DNA of 64,000 nt from Seriola aureovittata (Eukaryota; Chordata; Actinopteri; Carangiformes; Carangidae), in assembly GCF_021018895.1 (NCBI RefSeq), contig NC_079366.1, positions 26,774,770 to 26,838,769 of the forward strand, given 5' to 3'. Below the pieces are notes generated by a model. It searched no databases and was not told the DNA's origin. It saw nothing but the letters and a program-made list of their open reading frames with translations. This document shows positions 13,540 through 25,295 of the stretch, one piece after another; positions within the stretch are counted from its first letter, which is position 1, and every line of letters begins with the position of its first letter. The translations under genes were made by a program, and so were the position numbers.

Positions 13540-13830
13540 ATCTAAAGCTAGCAGCCAGTTAGCTTACATTAGCTTAACCAATCAAATACTTGGGCACATA
13601 GTTCCCCACAATGTCTTGTTTTTATGTTTTGTTAGATCAAACAAAGCACAAACAACATGTTAATTAGTGAACTTTAGAGGTTCTGATAGGCAGATTATTG
13701 TTCATTTTGGACAGAGCCAGGCTAGCTGTTACCGTGCTAGCTAACCAGCTGCTAGCTGTAGATTCACATTTCCCATCAGACATGAGTGGTATCAATCTTC
13801 TAATCTAACTCTCAAGAAAGTGAATTTATG
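13540..13830 (-). repeat. Dispersed repeat family A, copy 1
   Basis: Contains AACATGTTAATTAGTGAACT, GACAGAGCCAGGCTAGCTGT, CAGCTGCTAGCTGTAG and GAGTGGTATCAATCTTCTAA, which I know as parts of a common fish interspersed repeat. Related fragments lie at 21.95 kb and 24.9-25.3 kb in the opposite orientation. Boundaries approximate. Confidence 0.55.
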
Positions 13831-13839
13831 GACAAATGT

Positions 13840-16800
13840 GAAATTAGTTTTATAAGTAACTGTATTTCAAACACATTATGTAACAGACCAGAGCTATGTG
13901 TGCACACATACAGTATTCACATGCGTATCTATGTGATCTGATGTTTGTTCTGATGCTCTCTGCTCTGTTCTTTGAAGAAAATGGAGACCGATGCTTTAAT
14001 CAGTGCCATCGCTCTCTCCTTCTCATTCACACTCACTCACTTATCTCACGAAGTTACTCAACCAGCCACTCATGCTCTCCCACCCACTCTTTCTACCTCC
14101 TTCTCTTTTCTTATCCCCAACTCCACCTTCTTGTGTTTCACTTAACAAGTCCCAAAGCAGAACGGCAGAGGCGGTGGAGAAATGTCGAAATGTTGGGCCA
14201 GGTTTCAGAACCTATTCCCTGGCCGCCTCCCTCCTCCCACCCTCTGTCCTCCGCCACAGACCCCGTCTCTCCTGCCAACACGGAGTCACAGCTATGAGCA
14301 GTGTTTCCTGCAAATCCTGTGTAATTTAAACACACGTGTACAAACACATTCAGCTAATTATGTTCTCAGTGATACGGGCCGTGCATGTAAAGGGTCATTT
14401 GTGGTCATTTCATGTGTTGACAACACACACAAAAGCACACAAGGGTCATGTAAAGTATACACACGACAGACGCAAGACCCCAACCTCCCAAACCCAACCC
14501 CCACTGAAATAGCGCTGCTCTAAGTTCACCTTTTCCAGCCAAGACCGGCTGCACGTCTGGAACCGCACAGCCCAACAGGACTGACCAAAGCCTGGGGAGA
14601 GGGAGCACAGACCGTGGGTGTCCAGTGGAGAACCAGAGAGAGGCAGACAAAAATTATTTTACATGATGCTTCTCAACTGTATGATACTGAGGCCCAAGAG
14701 GTGGAAGGTTTTCACAAAAACTAAAAACACTAAAGAAGCTCATTTAAATTGATGAGAAGAGGAAGAAGAGGAATAAGAAGAGGAAGTGAAATGAAAATCT
14801 GCAGACACCTGAGCCTCAGTGTGTCATGACAGACCTGCTGCTGTTGCTGAAGAGGAACGACCTCGACCGACAGATGTGGTCAAAATCATTCTGAGACATT
14901 AATCTTACTAAATTGCTCTGGCACTGCTTTATGGTACAATACAAGAAGGGAGCACTGTTCTTCAAAAACGTTTCTCTGAATCGCTGCCCACACCAGTTTC
15001 CACAGACTGGGGAAACAGCTGACCAATCACAGCTTGAGCAGGATTAAGAATGGGTACATCTTCTTCTTACACAGCTATAGCTAGCTACCAAGCCGTAAAA
15101 ATAGCAAAAGCCAAATGACGACAAGCATGGATGAGATCGTTGCAGCTGCTGACATTGTTTTCAATCATCACAGATAAATAACATAGATAGATTAACTAAC
15201 ATTTTTTCAGTCATCATGGTTTCGTGTCGACTGAAAATGACATTAACAGAAATGATATGTCACTCGCTACTGACAGAACAAAATGTTTCTTGTTGGGAAG
15301 GGGAACAATTTCATTCGCAAGGAAGTCGGTCTGTAACCTGGAATGAATGTTTACAATGGACAGTTTAAGTCATAATTTTACCATTTGACTCCTCCAAATG
15401 CTGGCTAACATAAAGGTTTGTTTAAAACCTATATGTTTTTTTTTTTTAACCCCATCTAACCTTTATTCCTGATGTTGTGTCGCACAATCTCAGCAAGTAA
15501 AATGTTATTGTTATGAATAGAAAACAACAGCCAGAACTATGAAAGTAAAACCCAAGTTGTAATAAACAGGAATTTAAGGGAGTTTTCATGTGTTCTAGTG
15601 ACAGATGAGATGGATGAAAAGCAAAACGGAAAAAACACTTCCAAAATCGTTTTCCACTTAAGTGAAAAGATTTGTCTCCGTGACAGGAAGTAATATATTT
15701 TAAAATTTGTAGAAACACTAAAGACATGATTAGTATTAGAGAAAAGTTACTACTTGTCTCCATCCGATCATATCAAGAGAATAAAAAAATGCTAATTTTA
15801 GTTTGTTTATATTCCACCAAAAGGCACTTGACTGTGAAAGTAAAAGGAGTAGAGATAAACAATATGTATGATGCTGCAATAAACAATACACTATTATGAA
15901 TGTGTTAGGCAGAAAACGGATTAAACTGTCCAACCGTGCTTATTTTATCCATTTGAAAAAAGGCCAAGAGGAACGCTGGCAGCTTGTCTCCACATCACCA
16001 CGACCACACTCATTACTCTTTGGGTTTTTAGAGCTTTCACTTGACTTTCCACAACAGTAAAGTAGCCACAAGGAGGAAAGAGTGAAAGTAAGGAGTAAAA
16101 GTCTCTTTCTGTGATCTGCTGTAGCTGTGTTCTTTGTTACTCTGCAAAGCACCGTGACACAGACTGGTGTTGTAAAAAGAGAGACAGAAAGAGAGAAGGC
16201 CATAAAAAGTGTCAGGAAGTGGGTCAGGTGAGCAAAAGAGGCAAGAAAGGTGAGGGAGAAATAAGAGCACACAGTCCATCAAGATGTGGGATATTAAAGC
16301 TGAAGACCAGGTGTAATAATTAAGAAATTAAAGCTGCACTTTTATATTATATTTACACAATTAATATTTTACAACGCAACAGAAAACATGTCACCAGCTC
16401 CTCAGTTCCCTATGGCCTGACACTGGGAACACATATGTCCATGCATTCAGTCTTCTTTCAGCTCCTTGTTTAGCTTTTCCAGCGCACAGCTTCATTGCTT
16501 TGGCTCAACATGTTTTTCCCACCGCAGGCACAACAGCAAAAAAAAAAAAAAAAAAAAAAGTTCTGATAAACCCACTGAACGCCATCTGCCCAGCACCAAA
16601 CGCCAGACTGATAAAGTAGCTGGTGAACATTTAGCCAGACGTTTCCCCTATGAGTCGGTGTAGAGTAAAAACAGAGCTGAAAGGAGATTAATTATTGGAT
16701 TTACATTCACCAGTCAAACAGAAATACAATTCCAAATGAATGTTAATGTCACTCCATATCTGCTGGATGTCTAAAATACAATTTTAGTTTGCTAATACAT

Positions 16801-16890
16801 TTATTATATTGGCTTTATAAGCGATAATATGTCAGTGTTGAGTGTAGAGATCGTGTACTGCAGGTATAAACTGCCAAACCTGAGGTTAAA
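13840..16890. other. Intergenic region, no supported gene
   Basis: Mixed sequence with a C/T-rich stretch at 14020-14280 and a polypurine GAAGAGGAAGAAGAGG-type run at 14752-14790. Open frames here show no recognisable domains. Confidence 0.55.
16538..16559. repeat. Poly(A) tract, 22 nt
   Basis: Simple A run; no associated element recognised. Confidence 0.85.
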
Positions 16891-16899
16891 GACATAGGT

Positions 16900-17035
16900 T
16901 TGCGATTGAGGGTCTCTCAAAGTTGCCCATGAGCAAAGCACTTAACCCCTCACTCAGTCCAGCAGAGCAGCTAATGGTGGACAGTAGAACAGTAGCTCCC
17001 AGGTGTGAATATGTGTAACTGTAAAGAAGGATGTC
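16900..17035 (+). repeat. Fish SINE-like fragment
   Basis: TGCCCATGAGCAAAGCACTT followed by AACCCC, an interval of about 75 bp and GTGTAACTGTAAAGAAGG resembles a widespread fish SINE-type sequence with GAGCAAGGCACTTAACCC and a TGTAAAGC end. Assignment is from memory and only this short diagnostic block is convincing. Confidence 0.4.
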
Positions 17036-17285
17036 TCCGTGAAAGACGGCGTCTGTGTTCAGCCAGTTTGAACTGGAGCGGCTGCAGTCTCGCAATTCCC
17101 GCCTCCCCGGCACGAGCCCCCTCTGGACCCCCCAGTCCAGTTGTGTTTACACCACGGTGTCAACATCTGTGTACGTTTCACCCAAACAAACGCTGCGGCG
17201 AGCGCTCCGCAGGGCTGAGATGAAGGCAGACGTCTGCTGTAAAAGTGACGGGAGGAGAGAGAGAGCGGGACCCTCTTAACCTCAA

Positions 17286-17286
<1 letters not shown>

Positions 17287-17328
<42 letters not shown>
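17287..17328. repeat. (CA)n microsatellite, 21 units
   Basis: Uninterrupted CA run, paired with a longer one 70 bp downstream. Confidence 0.95.
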
Positions 17329-17330
<2 letters not shown>

Positions 17331-17395
17331 CCGCAAGCTTGAAACACTCACACCCTCCATTTATGCCAGTGACATTTAGAGTGGTCTTAAGGATG

Positions 17396-17397
<2 letters not shown>

Positions 17398-17457
<60 letters not shown>
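17398..17457. repeat. (CA)n microsatellite, 30 units
   Basis: Uninterrupted CA run. Confidence 0.96.
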
Positions 17458-17459
<2 letters not shown>

Positions 17460-18320
17460 CGAGACAATCATGCAGACACTGAATGGTAAACAATAAAACC
17501 TCAAGTGCTCTGAGTGTTTGTATTTCCTGTGCCATAGTTACTAAAGAGGCCATAGTGAGCTGGTAGTTTCACCACAGTCTGAACAATATGGCCGTGATCT
17601 CAGAGGAGGATGCAGGCTCCGTCATTACGCCTCAGACTATTTGGCATCGTTTTAAAATTTAATGACAGTAGGCTCATACAATATATTTTATGTCAGTGGA
17701 GAATGGTGAATAGGTCAAATCAGGGCTTCAGGTAACAGATAAATAGGCTTCAACTCCGTATCTACTTGCCGATATAAAACAAGTTGGTATAGCTCATGTT
17801 GTTCTGATACAAGCAAGTTCAGTAAAACAGAAGATGAATGTTTGAATCCAGTCCGAACCCTTTCATCTAAGCCATACCAGCTGTGTAATATGAAGTTGTT
17901 GTACCTATGGCAGACAGCTTTACATACAAGCTGTGTCCTTATTCACGGGCCACATCCTCCGGAGGTCGCGGTCTATGAAGGTGTGGCCCTTCCCTGCCGT
18001 CGTGGAGACCAAACCGAAATGAGACAGGCTGGTTCCTGGAGGATTTTTCACTTTTGCATCACCAGCTGTACCCGCCCTAACAGTTGGTGGCTCCTGTCGC
18101 CTAGCAACCTTGACAACACGTAACTTTTTTTTCCACAAAAACTTGATGTTTTAAGACCCTTGGTTTTAGCAGTTCTACCCTTGAACTGAGCTGCAACCAA
18201 ATAATCCTCAGGCTCTCTGGCAAACCAGTTATTGTCTGAAATAACAGCACGAAATGTAAAAGTGGAACACATAAGTTTCATCTTCTTTAAAAGTGTATGA
18301 AAACAATATCTTTATATGTC

Positions 18321-18347
18321 TTAAAACATGTCTGGAGAGGATCTTTA
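18321..18347 (+). repeat. Short repeat shared with 59246-59272
   Basis: TTAAAACATGTCTGGAG-A/G-GG followed by A-TCTTTA / AACTTTA occurs at both places (23 of about 27 positions identical). Probably the conserved end of another dispersed element; the flanks are not obviously alike. Confidence 0.4.
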
Positions 18348-18826
18348 AAAGTTGTATTAAATAAAAATATGACTCCCTGTGGGATGGCAGTAACCTACAA
18401 CAGGAGAACTGATAGGGCTGTTGAAGGACACCTATGAAACAAATATTATTATTCTGGCAAGTCTACAAAGTTTTAAACTTTTACAATCTTGTTTTCAACT
18501 GCTAAAAAAGGGAGGACGGTGCTTTTTAAGGGGCAGCTGCATTTATCAAACCAAATAAGGAACTCCATAACAAATAAAAAAAAAAGCTGTATAAAAGCAC
18601 ATCATGGCATATTAGAGATAATGATGATCTCACTTACAAGGTGCTGTAATTTAAAACAGAAACAGCTGATGTCGGTTTTGGCCAATAAATAAATAAATAA
18701 GTAAAAATGCTACATTTTGCTCTAACATGGATTAATTCATCACAAGTATTTTGGAAAATTCCTCAGGCAACATTTTAATGATGTCAGAATTAATACCAGA
18801 TAAACTGAACCTGATGCATCAATGAT

Positions 18827-18876
18827 ACACACGCACACACATGCACAAACGCACACGCCGCACGCACACACACACA
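18827..18876. repeat. Imperfect CA/GC-interrupted microsatellite
   Basis: ACACACGCACACAC-type repeats with ATGCACAAACGCAC interruptions. Confidence 0.8.
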
Positions 18877-19041
18877 AACTGATTGAAGATAAGTTGAAAT
18901 AAACCTTTTATCATTATCCTTGGGTTATTAAAAATATCATTAGTCTTGAATAAAGCTATTTTATTGCTTTTGTAATAAATACTTGTCGGTGGCCGTTAGG
19001 TCTCATCCAAAGGTTTGTTGATACAGCAAGAAAAGTTACTC

Positions 19042-19043
<2 letters not shown>

Positions 19044-19088
<45 letters not shown>
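19044..19088. repeat. (GT)n microsatellite, 22 units
   Basis: Uninterrupted GT run. Confidence 0.95.
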
Positions 19089-19091
<3 letters not shown>

Positions 19092-20771
19092 TTCAGATGA
19101 TGTGTGTGTTTAGGTGAAAATATTGTTTTAAAGTTCATGTGCACATCCATTAATGATGAAACTGAAATCACTGGCGCCCGTGGAAGTGGCTTATGTGTGT
19201 TGGTGAGTTTAGTTTTCTCCAGTAACTATAACGTGATGTACGACTATTGAGGACAAGTCAGAGGTAAAAAGGTCATTTTCAGGGTTACAAGGCCACGGCG
19301 TGCTGTACGTCCAGCATGATTCCCACGCCAAGGGGACGCTGTGTTTATTCAAAATGCAACTTTGGTTGAGAAAAGTAACTCAAATTCAACAGATGAACAC
19401 AACAGACGATAATCCTGCCACTTGTGTCTCACTCTGCAGAAGATTTCCTGGGAGGGAGTCTGACCTTTAATCTTCCCAGCTGACGATAGAAATTAAAAAG
19501 AGTCTATAAATTATAAATATAAAAGGTATGTTTAAGAAGCAGAGGAATGAAGAATGAGGACATTTAAATAGAAGAAGAAGGTCACTGTACATGAGCTAGA
19601 AGACGGTCACGTCCCTAAACTGTGTCGGCAACTTAAACATTTATACGTGTCTGGAGCCCAAATGACAGAGTTCAGATACCAAAATGAGAAAGTAAGAGAA
19701 CTGTATTTTTACTGGGCATTCTGACACCTTTATCTTAAATAATCTATTCGCAAGAACACAAAGTGACTATTTCCATTCCAAGTAATTATAGACCCTCGTG
19801 TCTTTGCGCTTGCATGTTCCTGTAATTAAAGACAAAGCGGGGACAAATTGAGGAATATTCCCATCCGAGGCCACAAAGCGTTGGTTAGGACCGGCTCATT
19901 GCTTCATTCTGAGTCCAGTAATTATCACAACAAAATGCAGGGAAACCCAAAGACCTAAAATAGATACAAACAACTTTCTTTTCTTGAAAAACATGAGAAT
20001 AAGTCGTTGTTTTGGCCTTTATTTATCCGCAGAGTGTACGGTGCCGTTTTTTGAGAACTCCCAGGCTCCACGTTAAGATCCACCCAGAAATCGTTGGATC
20101 AAACTGCACTTTCGACTAATTAATACACTAAACTATTTAAAAGTGACAAACTGATACAAGTTCAACAGCTGACAGGACAAAAATAAAGACTGTACAGCAC
20201 TTGTCTGAATGAGTTGGAGCGGGAATTTTTGGGAATCACTTAATTTGATTGTTTTTATTCTTGATTTCACAGTTTGATTTAGAATTGAGTCGAAGTAGAA
20301 GTTTCAAGCTCTTACTCCAACGCAACGTGCGCTAATCGTGCACTCATACTCTTAGTCCAGTAACTGCATTACGAGACATAACTGGCCGCTCAGTTCAGCT
20401 GACTGGTTTCAATAAAAGATCATTGATACAGCAGATAAAATCATATAAAAACAAAAAAAAGAAAAGAAAAGTTATTTTCAATAATTAAATGTAAGAATAA
20501 TGGCATGAAAGTGTAATTTAATTAATTTAATTTGACTTACATCACTGTCTGAATAGCTTCTGTAAAACAGACGTTGGCGTGTTAGTCAGCCAGTCTTGGA
20601 GTTCATGCTGGTAAAGTTCTTCACGTTCATCGTACAAAGCTAATTATTAAGTTATTAAATCAAAAATAAACTTGACTGAAGATGAACTACAAAACACCGC
20701 TTGTGTGAGTGCTATTTTTGTTCCATCAACATAACACTATTTAAAACACAAAAATCTGTGAATCTCAGTTC

Positions 20772-20808
<37 letters not shown>
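20772..20808. repeat. (AAT)n microsatellite, 12 units
   Basis: Trinucleotide run followed by GGTGATGATGAT. Confidence 0.95.
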
Positions 20809-20809
<1 letters not shown>

Positions 20810-21944
20810 GTGATGATGATAAACTGATGGTTTGTTAATCTAACGTCTTTCCGCTTCTGTGAAAAAAACAGCAGGAGGATTGAAAATGAATGTAATAAAA
20901 GGCTTTTTAATCATAAATATCCATCTTTCAAATCCAGAAGAAATGGAGACTTTTTTTTTTCTTGCTCTATCCTGCCAAACATCCAGGGAGTTAAAATCTC
21001 CCTCGGTTCCTCTTCGTCTCGGTTCACTGCTGTCAGTGAATACAATGAGTTTCATATAAGTCAAAAAGAAAACCTTAAAAGAGATCAATTTAATTTCCGT
21101 CCCATCCATCAAAGATTCGACCAAAGATATTTAAAGAAACAGGGACCTGTCTCTCCAGCAAATGACTACCATGACATCTCCCTCTACAGTTCTTTCACTG
21201 CTTTTGGCTGCGTGTTTGAGGATGAAGTTACTTTTTAACAATATTTCATTTTCTGTCTCTAAATCCTCGAGCGTATCCTTCCAACTTTAGTTTGACTTTC
21301 TTCAGCCAACTGCTCCTTTTGTTCATTTTCTTTGTCCTCTTTACCCTAATTCCTCAAGAAAAGCAGCTTCGCCTCTGGCCAGACTATCATTAAAATAATT
21401 TGTTCTTAATTGGCTTGTCCTGGTTAAATAAATGTCTAAAGAAAAAAAAAGGAAAAAAACGGATAGTCCAGTGAGATTGGACCAGAACCACACCTGCAGC
21501 ATGGGAACAATCAGACAGGGTTGGGTTGCGTTCCTGACCCAACAGAAAAGTTCTGGCTCGTTGCAGAGATGATAAATCAAACAGACCCAACCCACACACA
21601 CTGCTGCCAAAGACGTCTAGGCTGCTCAGTTTTGGAAATATGCGCCTGCAGTGTCTATCTGCTAGAATCAAGATATTTTTAATGTAGCCAGAGCAATAAA
21701 CAAGACTGTCTTGTATTCCTGTTGAGGCAAACTGACAGATTATAGAGTTTCACAGCACATAAAAAGCATTAGGCATCAGTTTGAAGAATGGACTGTATCA
21801 GTAGCTGGAGGGAGTGTGCTTTATTTGTGAATAAGCAAAGAGGTGACAATGAATGAAGGAATAAGGTTAACGCTGGCTATGAAGCAATAGCAAAACTGAC
21901 AAATAACTCCTTTAAACAGTCGACAAAACAACCTCACCTTAAAA

Positions 21945-22080
21945 GGAACCGTCTGATAGTTAGATGAGAAGATATGAAACTAAAGCCAACAGGCAATTGG
22001 CAGGTGCTAAGCTAAGCTAACTGTAACTCCAGAATGAACTTTGAAACAAAGTAAGTGAGCTAAAAAAAAAAAAGCAGAAT
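21945..22080 (+). repeat. Dispersed repeat family A, short copy 2
   Basis: AGTTAGATGAGAAGAT, AACTAAAGCC and GCTAAGCTAAGCTAACTGTA correspond, reverse complemented, to parts of the 13.5-13.8 kb element. Fragment only. Confidence 0.4.
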
Positions 22081-22308
22081 AATGGACCACCATATGTGCA
22101 GTTTGAAAAATAATGCACTCCGCAGATGCTAAATTTTATTAGCCTCCACATGATGATTTATATTTTGATAACCGTGTCTCATCACGGATTATTTCTCACA
22201 CTGGGCTTCAGACACTCCACTACTGCTATAGGATCATAGACACTACATCCCAGTCTGAGCATGAACATTTATAGTCCCCAACTACATATACTGTAAATTT
22301 AACAACAC

Positions 22309-22352
<44 letters not shown>
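22309..22352. repeat. (CA)n microsatellite, about 21 units
   Basis: Uninterrupted CA run. Confidence 0.95.
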
Positions 22353-22353
<1 letters not shown>

Positions 22354-22547
22354 CTAAATACCACATCCCTCCTTCAAACAGCAGTCACATTTACCATAAT
22401 ACTTCATGCTGTGCTTGTTGATGACCACACTGCGAACACTGTGTGATTTATAGCAGGGGGGTTGTTTGCCACCAGAGGAGACTGGCTGGGGGAGAGAGTG
22501 GGTGGAAGAGACGGCAGGAGACATTTTCTCTAACTGCTAACTGAATG

Positions 22548-22548
<1 letters not shown>

Positions 22549-22585
<37 letters not shown>
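22549..22585. repeat. (TG)n microsatellite, 18 units
   Basis: Uninterrupted TG run. Confidence 0.95.
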
Positions 22586-22587
<2 letters not shown>

Positions 22588-23390
22588 TCTGGTCAGTTTC
22601 TCTCAGGGACTGTGATTCTGACGATATTAAGTTCTGACACATGCAGAGGTGCATGTAGAAACATACAGGCACATATATATATGTACCTAATAAACTTACA
22701 TGTGATCACATTATAGTTATGAATGTATGCATGTTACCAGTTGTTCCATTAAAATTGCAACAAGTCATAAAATTGAAGAGTCTTTAAGTTATCTAAAATC
22801 ACTCCGCTTCCTCTCGTTCAGAAAAAGAAAGAAAAGAAAATTTTAAATTATAAATTTACGTCCTTCAAAATTTCCCACTTTCACTGAAGTACGCCTTTAA
22901 TTTTTATAAAATCTATTTCTGCAAAGTATTTTAAAAGGAACCATGAATGTGAATGTTTTGGCTCATTTTTTAACAAACTGCATATAATCATTAAGAGGAC
23001 ATGCTACTGTGTTTAAATCAAAACAAACTCCCATTTCCATTTCTTTCTGTAATGTATGAAAACCAATTAGAAACTTGAGTTGTGTAATCAATCACAGCAA
23101 ACATGATCAGGTAATGTACAGTTTTCAAATCCATGTGAACTTAAACTGCCAAACATAACTCAAGCAGGTTTCACCAATATGCAAATATGATTTTCATAAT
23201 GCAAAAAGACAAGGGGAAACCAACCTGATGTACTGCAGGAGGAAAACAAATTAAAAGTGTAGAGGCTGAAAATGAACAGCAACAACATAAAGTGCAGAAC
23301 TAAAGAGCTAAAACATTACATCATTTTTGCATTTAGAATAAATTGTAGATATAAAAAGTCTACATGTAATGAACACACCATAAAGTTTAA

Positions 23391-23391
<1 letters not shown>

Positions 23392-23443
<52 letters not shown>
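23392..23443. repeat. (CA)n microsatellite, 26 units
   Basis: Uninterrupted CA run. Confidence 0.96.
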
Positions 23444-23444
<1 letters not shown>

Positions 23445-23968
23445 CTGCCTCGGTCCAGTTCCAAATCATTTCAGCACATTTAGTTTTTGGCTAAACTGAG
23501 GTTCTCCCAGAGGCTGCCTGCTTAAAGAGGGCTGCTGGTTTCATATAATAATCATCCAGCCACGAGATCCCATGATTTTACCCCGATATCCTCCTTTTCT
23601 CAGCTCGACTATAAATCAACCAAAACCCTCAGAACGTATGTTTTTTTCAGGCGGGAGGTTTGGTAGCTGGGTTAAAAGTGAACAGGGCTTCTCAGTCAGC
23701 ATTACAAATCAGAGGGAAATGCCTGAAAAACATTACCAGGCATGAAGTCATCCATTTATGTGCTATATGTCATTGTGTTTGCGTAGTTGGGTGAGAGTGG
23801 GTGGACCGGGGCCAAGCCGGCAGCAAGCTCTGGATTGGTATGGAAATACCATATGGAAAACATTTGGCAATCTGGTAATCTGAGTCTAAATCTGGGGTCA
23901 GCCTTTTAATAGTTGGTGAAGCAAGGAACATCTCCTTGACCCTTTGAGATGGATATAAATATACATAC

Positions 23969-23973
23969 GTGCG

Positions 23974-24034
<61 letters not shown>
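23969..24034. repeat. Compound (GC)n(AC)n tract, Z-DNA-prone
   Basis: GTGCGCGCGCGCGCAC followed by an uninterrupted AC run: 66 bp of strict alternating purine and pyrimidine, including about seven GC dinucleotides. Confidence 0.95.
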
Positions 24035-24035
<1 letters not shown>

Positions 24036-24186
24036 GCTGTAAGGCCGCATGCATGTGGCAGCGATCTGGAACCCTAATTAGCGGAGGATGGGGGCAGAAG
24101 GAAGGGGAGGGTGAAATTGGACGAGAGGTTCCTCTGATTGAGGGGAAATGGGAAACAGGCAAGAACCAGTGTTACCCTTTAGCCTT

Positions 24187-24229
24187 ACACACACTTACAC
24201 ACACGTACACACGTACACACACACACACT
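24187..24229. repeat. Imperfect (CA)n with GTACAC units
   Basis: CACAC blocks separated by TTACAC and GTACACAC; degenerate microsatellite. Confidence 0.8.
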
Positions 24230-24899
24230 TCCAGTGAAAGATGGTTACTGGATCAGTAATGAAATATCTCTGAGTTGGCCCACTGCTTGGTGCAGATCCA
24301 TCCCCTGTGATTATGGCCTCCAGTCCCCGGATGCCAATATCCGTTGGTCCGAAAAAATGCGAGTTTGGAGGCTGTGATTACAGAATGAATCACTGACTAA
24401 TCTGATTTGGATTACTCACTCTTGCCTTTCTTTCTCTCTCTGTGCTCTGCTGACTCAAAGCGCTCAGATGACTGGTGCAATAAGCCAGATCCTAAACCTT
24501 TTATACAATTTAGAAGCTGATACTTTTATCTAGAAAATGACAACAAATAAGGAGGTAGGCGTCAAACCTCAATGCGGGGCTCTGTGGCAGGAGATGTTGG
24601 CAGCACACAGCAAGGCCTTGTGGGTTGGTGGATGAGTGGAAACCAGGTTCAAGGTCCATGTAAGCAAAGCTCCTTCCCGTCGAAGTGTCCTGAAGCATTA
24701 CAGTGAGGCCTGCCAGCGCCAGGCATGTTGTTGTGCAGTCAGCCGTGTTGTTTGTGTCGCTATAGGAGTAAACAGAGAACTGCTTTAACACACCAAAGCA
24801 GAAAATAGGCCCAGAAATGCACACCATGCTGTAAAACTAATGATGACACACAACTACAAAAATATGACATTATAAAACAAAACAAAAAAATCTGTATCA

Positions 24900-25295
24900 A
24901 AGGAATAGTTTCCCATCTTGGGAAAGAAACATGCCGATTCGCCAACTGATATCACTTGTGTCTGTTCATTAAATTTAAGGCTACAGTCGACAGCTTAGCT
25001 TAGCTTAGCATAAAGACTGGAAACGGGGGAAACAGCCTGAAAAGCTCTTTTGCTGAACTCCTATGAAAACTGAATTGTAAAAACAAAAACTTGCAGTTTT
25101 ACAGGGAGTTACGTGCCAGACTATTTCTTCAGAAACTCAGGAAGCCTCTGAAATGAAAGAAGAAATCATCTGGCGCATTAACATGCTGTTTTTTATACAT
25201 ATTGAATAAACTTACTGTTAATTTGTGAGATTTGGGGGGGGCTGGTAGGCACCATGTTTCCAGTCTTTATGCCCAGTTAAGCTAATCTCTGCTGG
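24900..25295 (+). repeat. Dispersed repeat family A, copy 3, with internal fold-back arms
   Basis: Includes CAGCTTAGCTTAGCTTAG followed by CATAAAGACTGGAAAC (25009-25024), whose exact reverse complement lies at 25256-25271. The outer sequences TTAGCTTA and TAAGCTAA continue the inverted symmetry. The arms flank about 230 bp, including TTTTACAGGGAGTTACGTGC and ACTATTTCTTC, which I associate with the same fish repeat. Likely a fold-back or MITE-like arrangement. Confidence 0.6.

Larger units (their letters stand above)
17460..20770. other. Intergenic region, no supported gene
   Basis: The stretch 17940-18120 (GGGCCACATCCTCCGGAGGT, then TGGTTCCTGGAGGATTT) looks like another fish dispersed repeat, but I cannot define it. 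The rest is AT-rich and unassigned. Confidence 0.5.
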
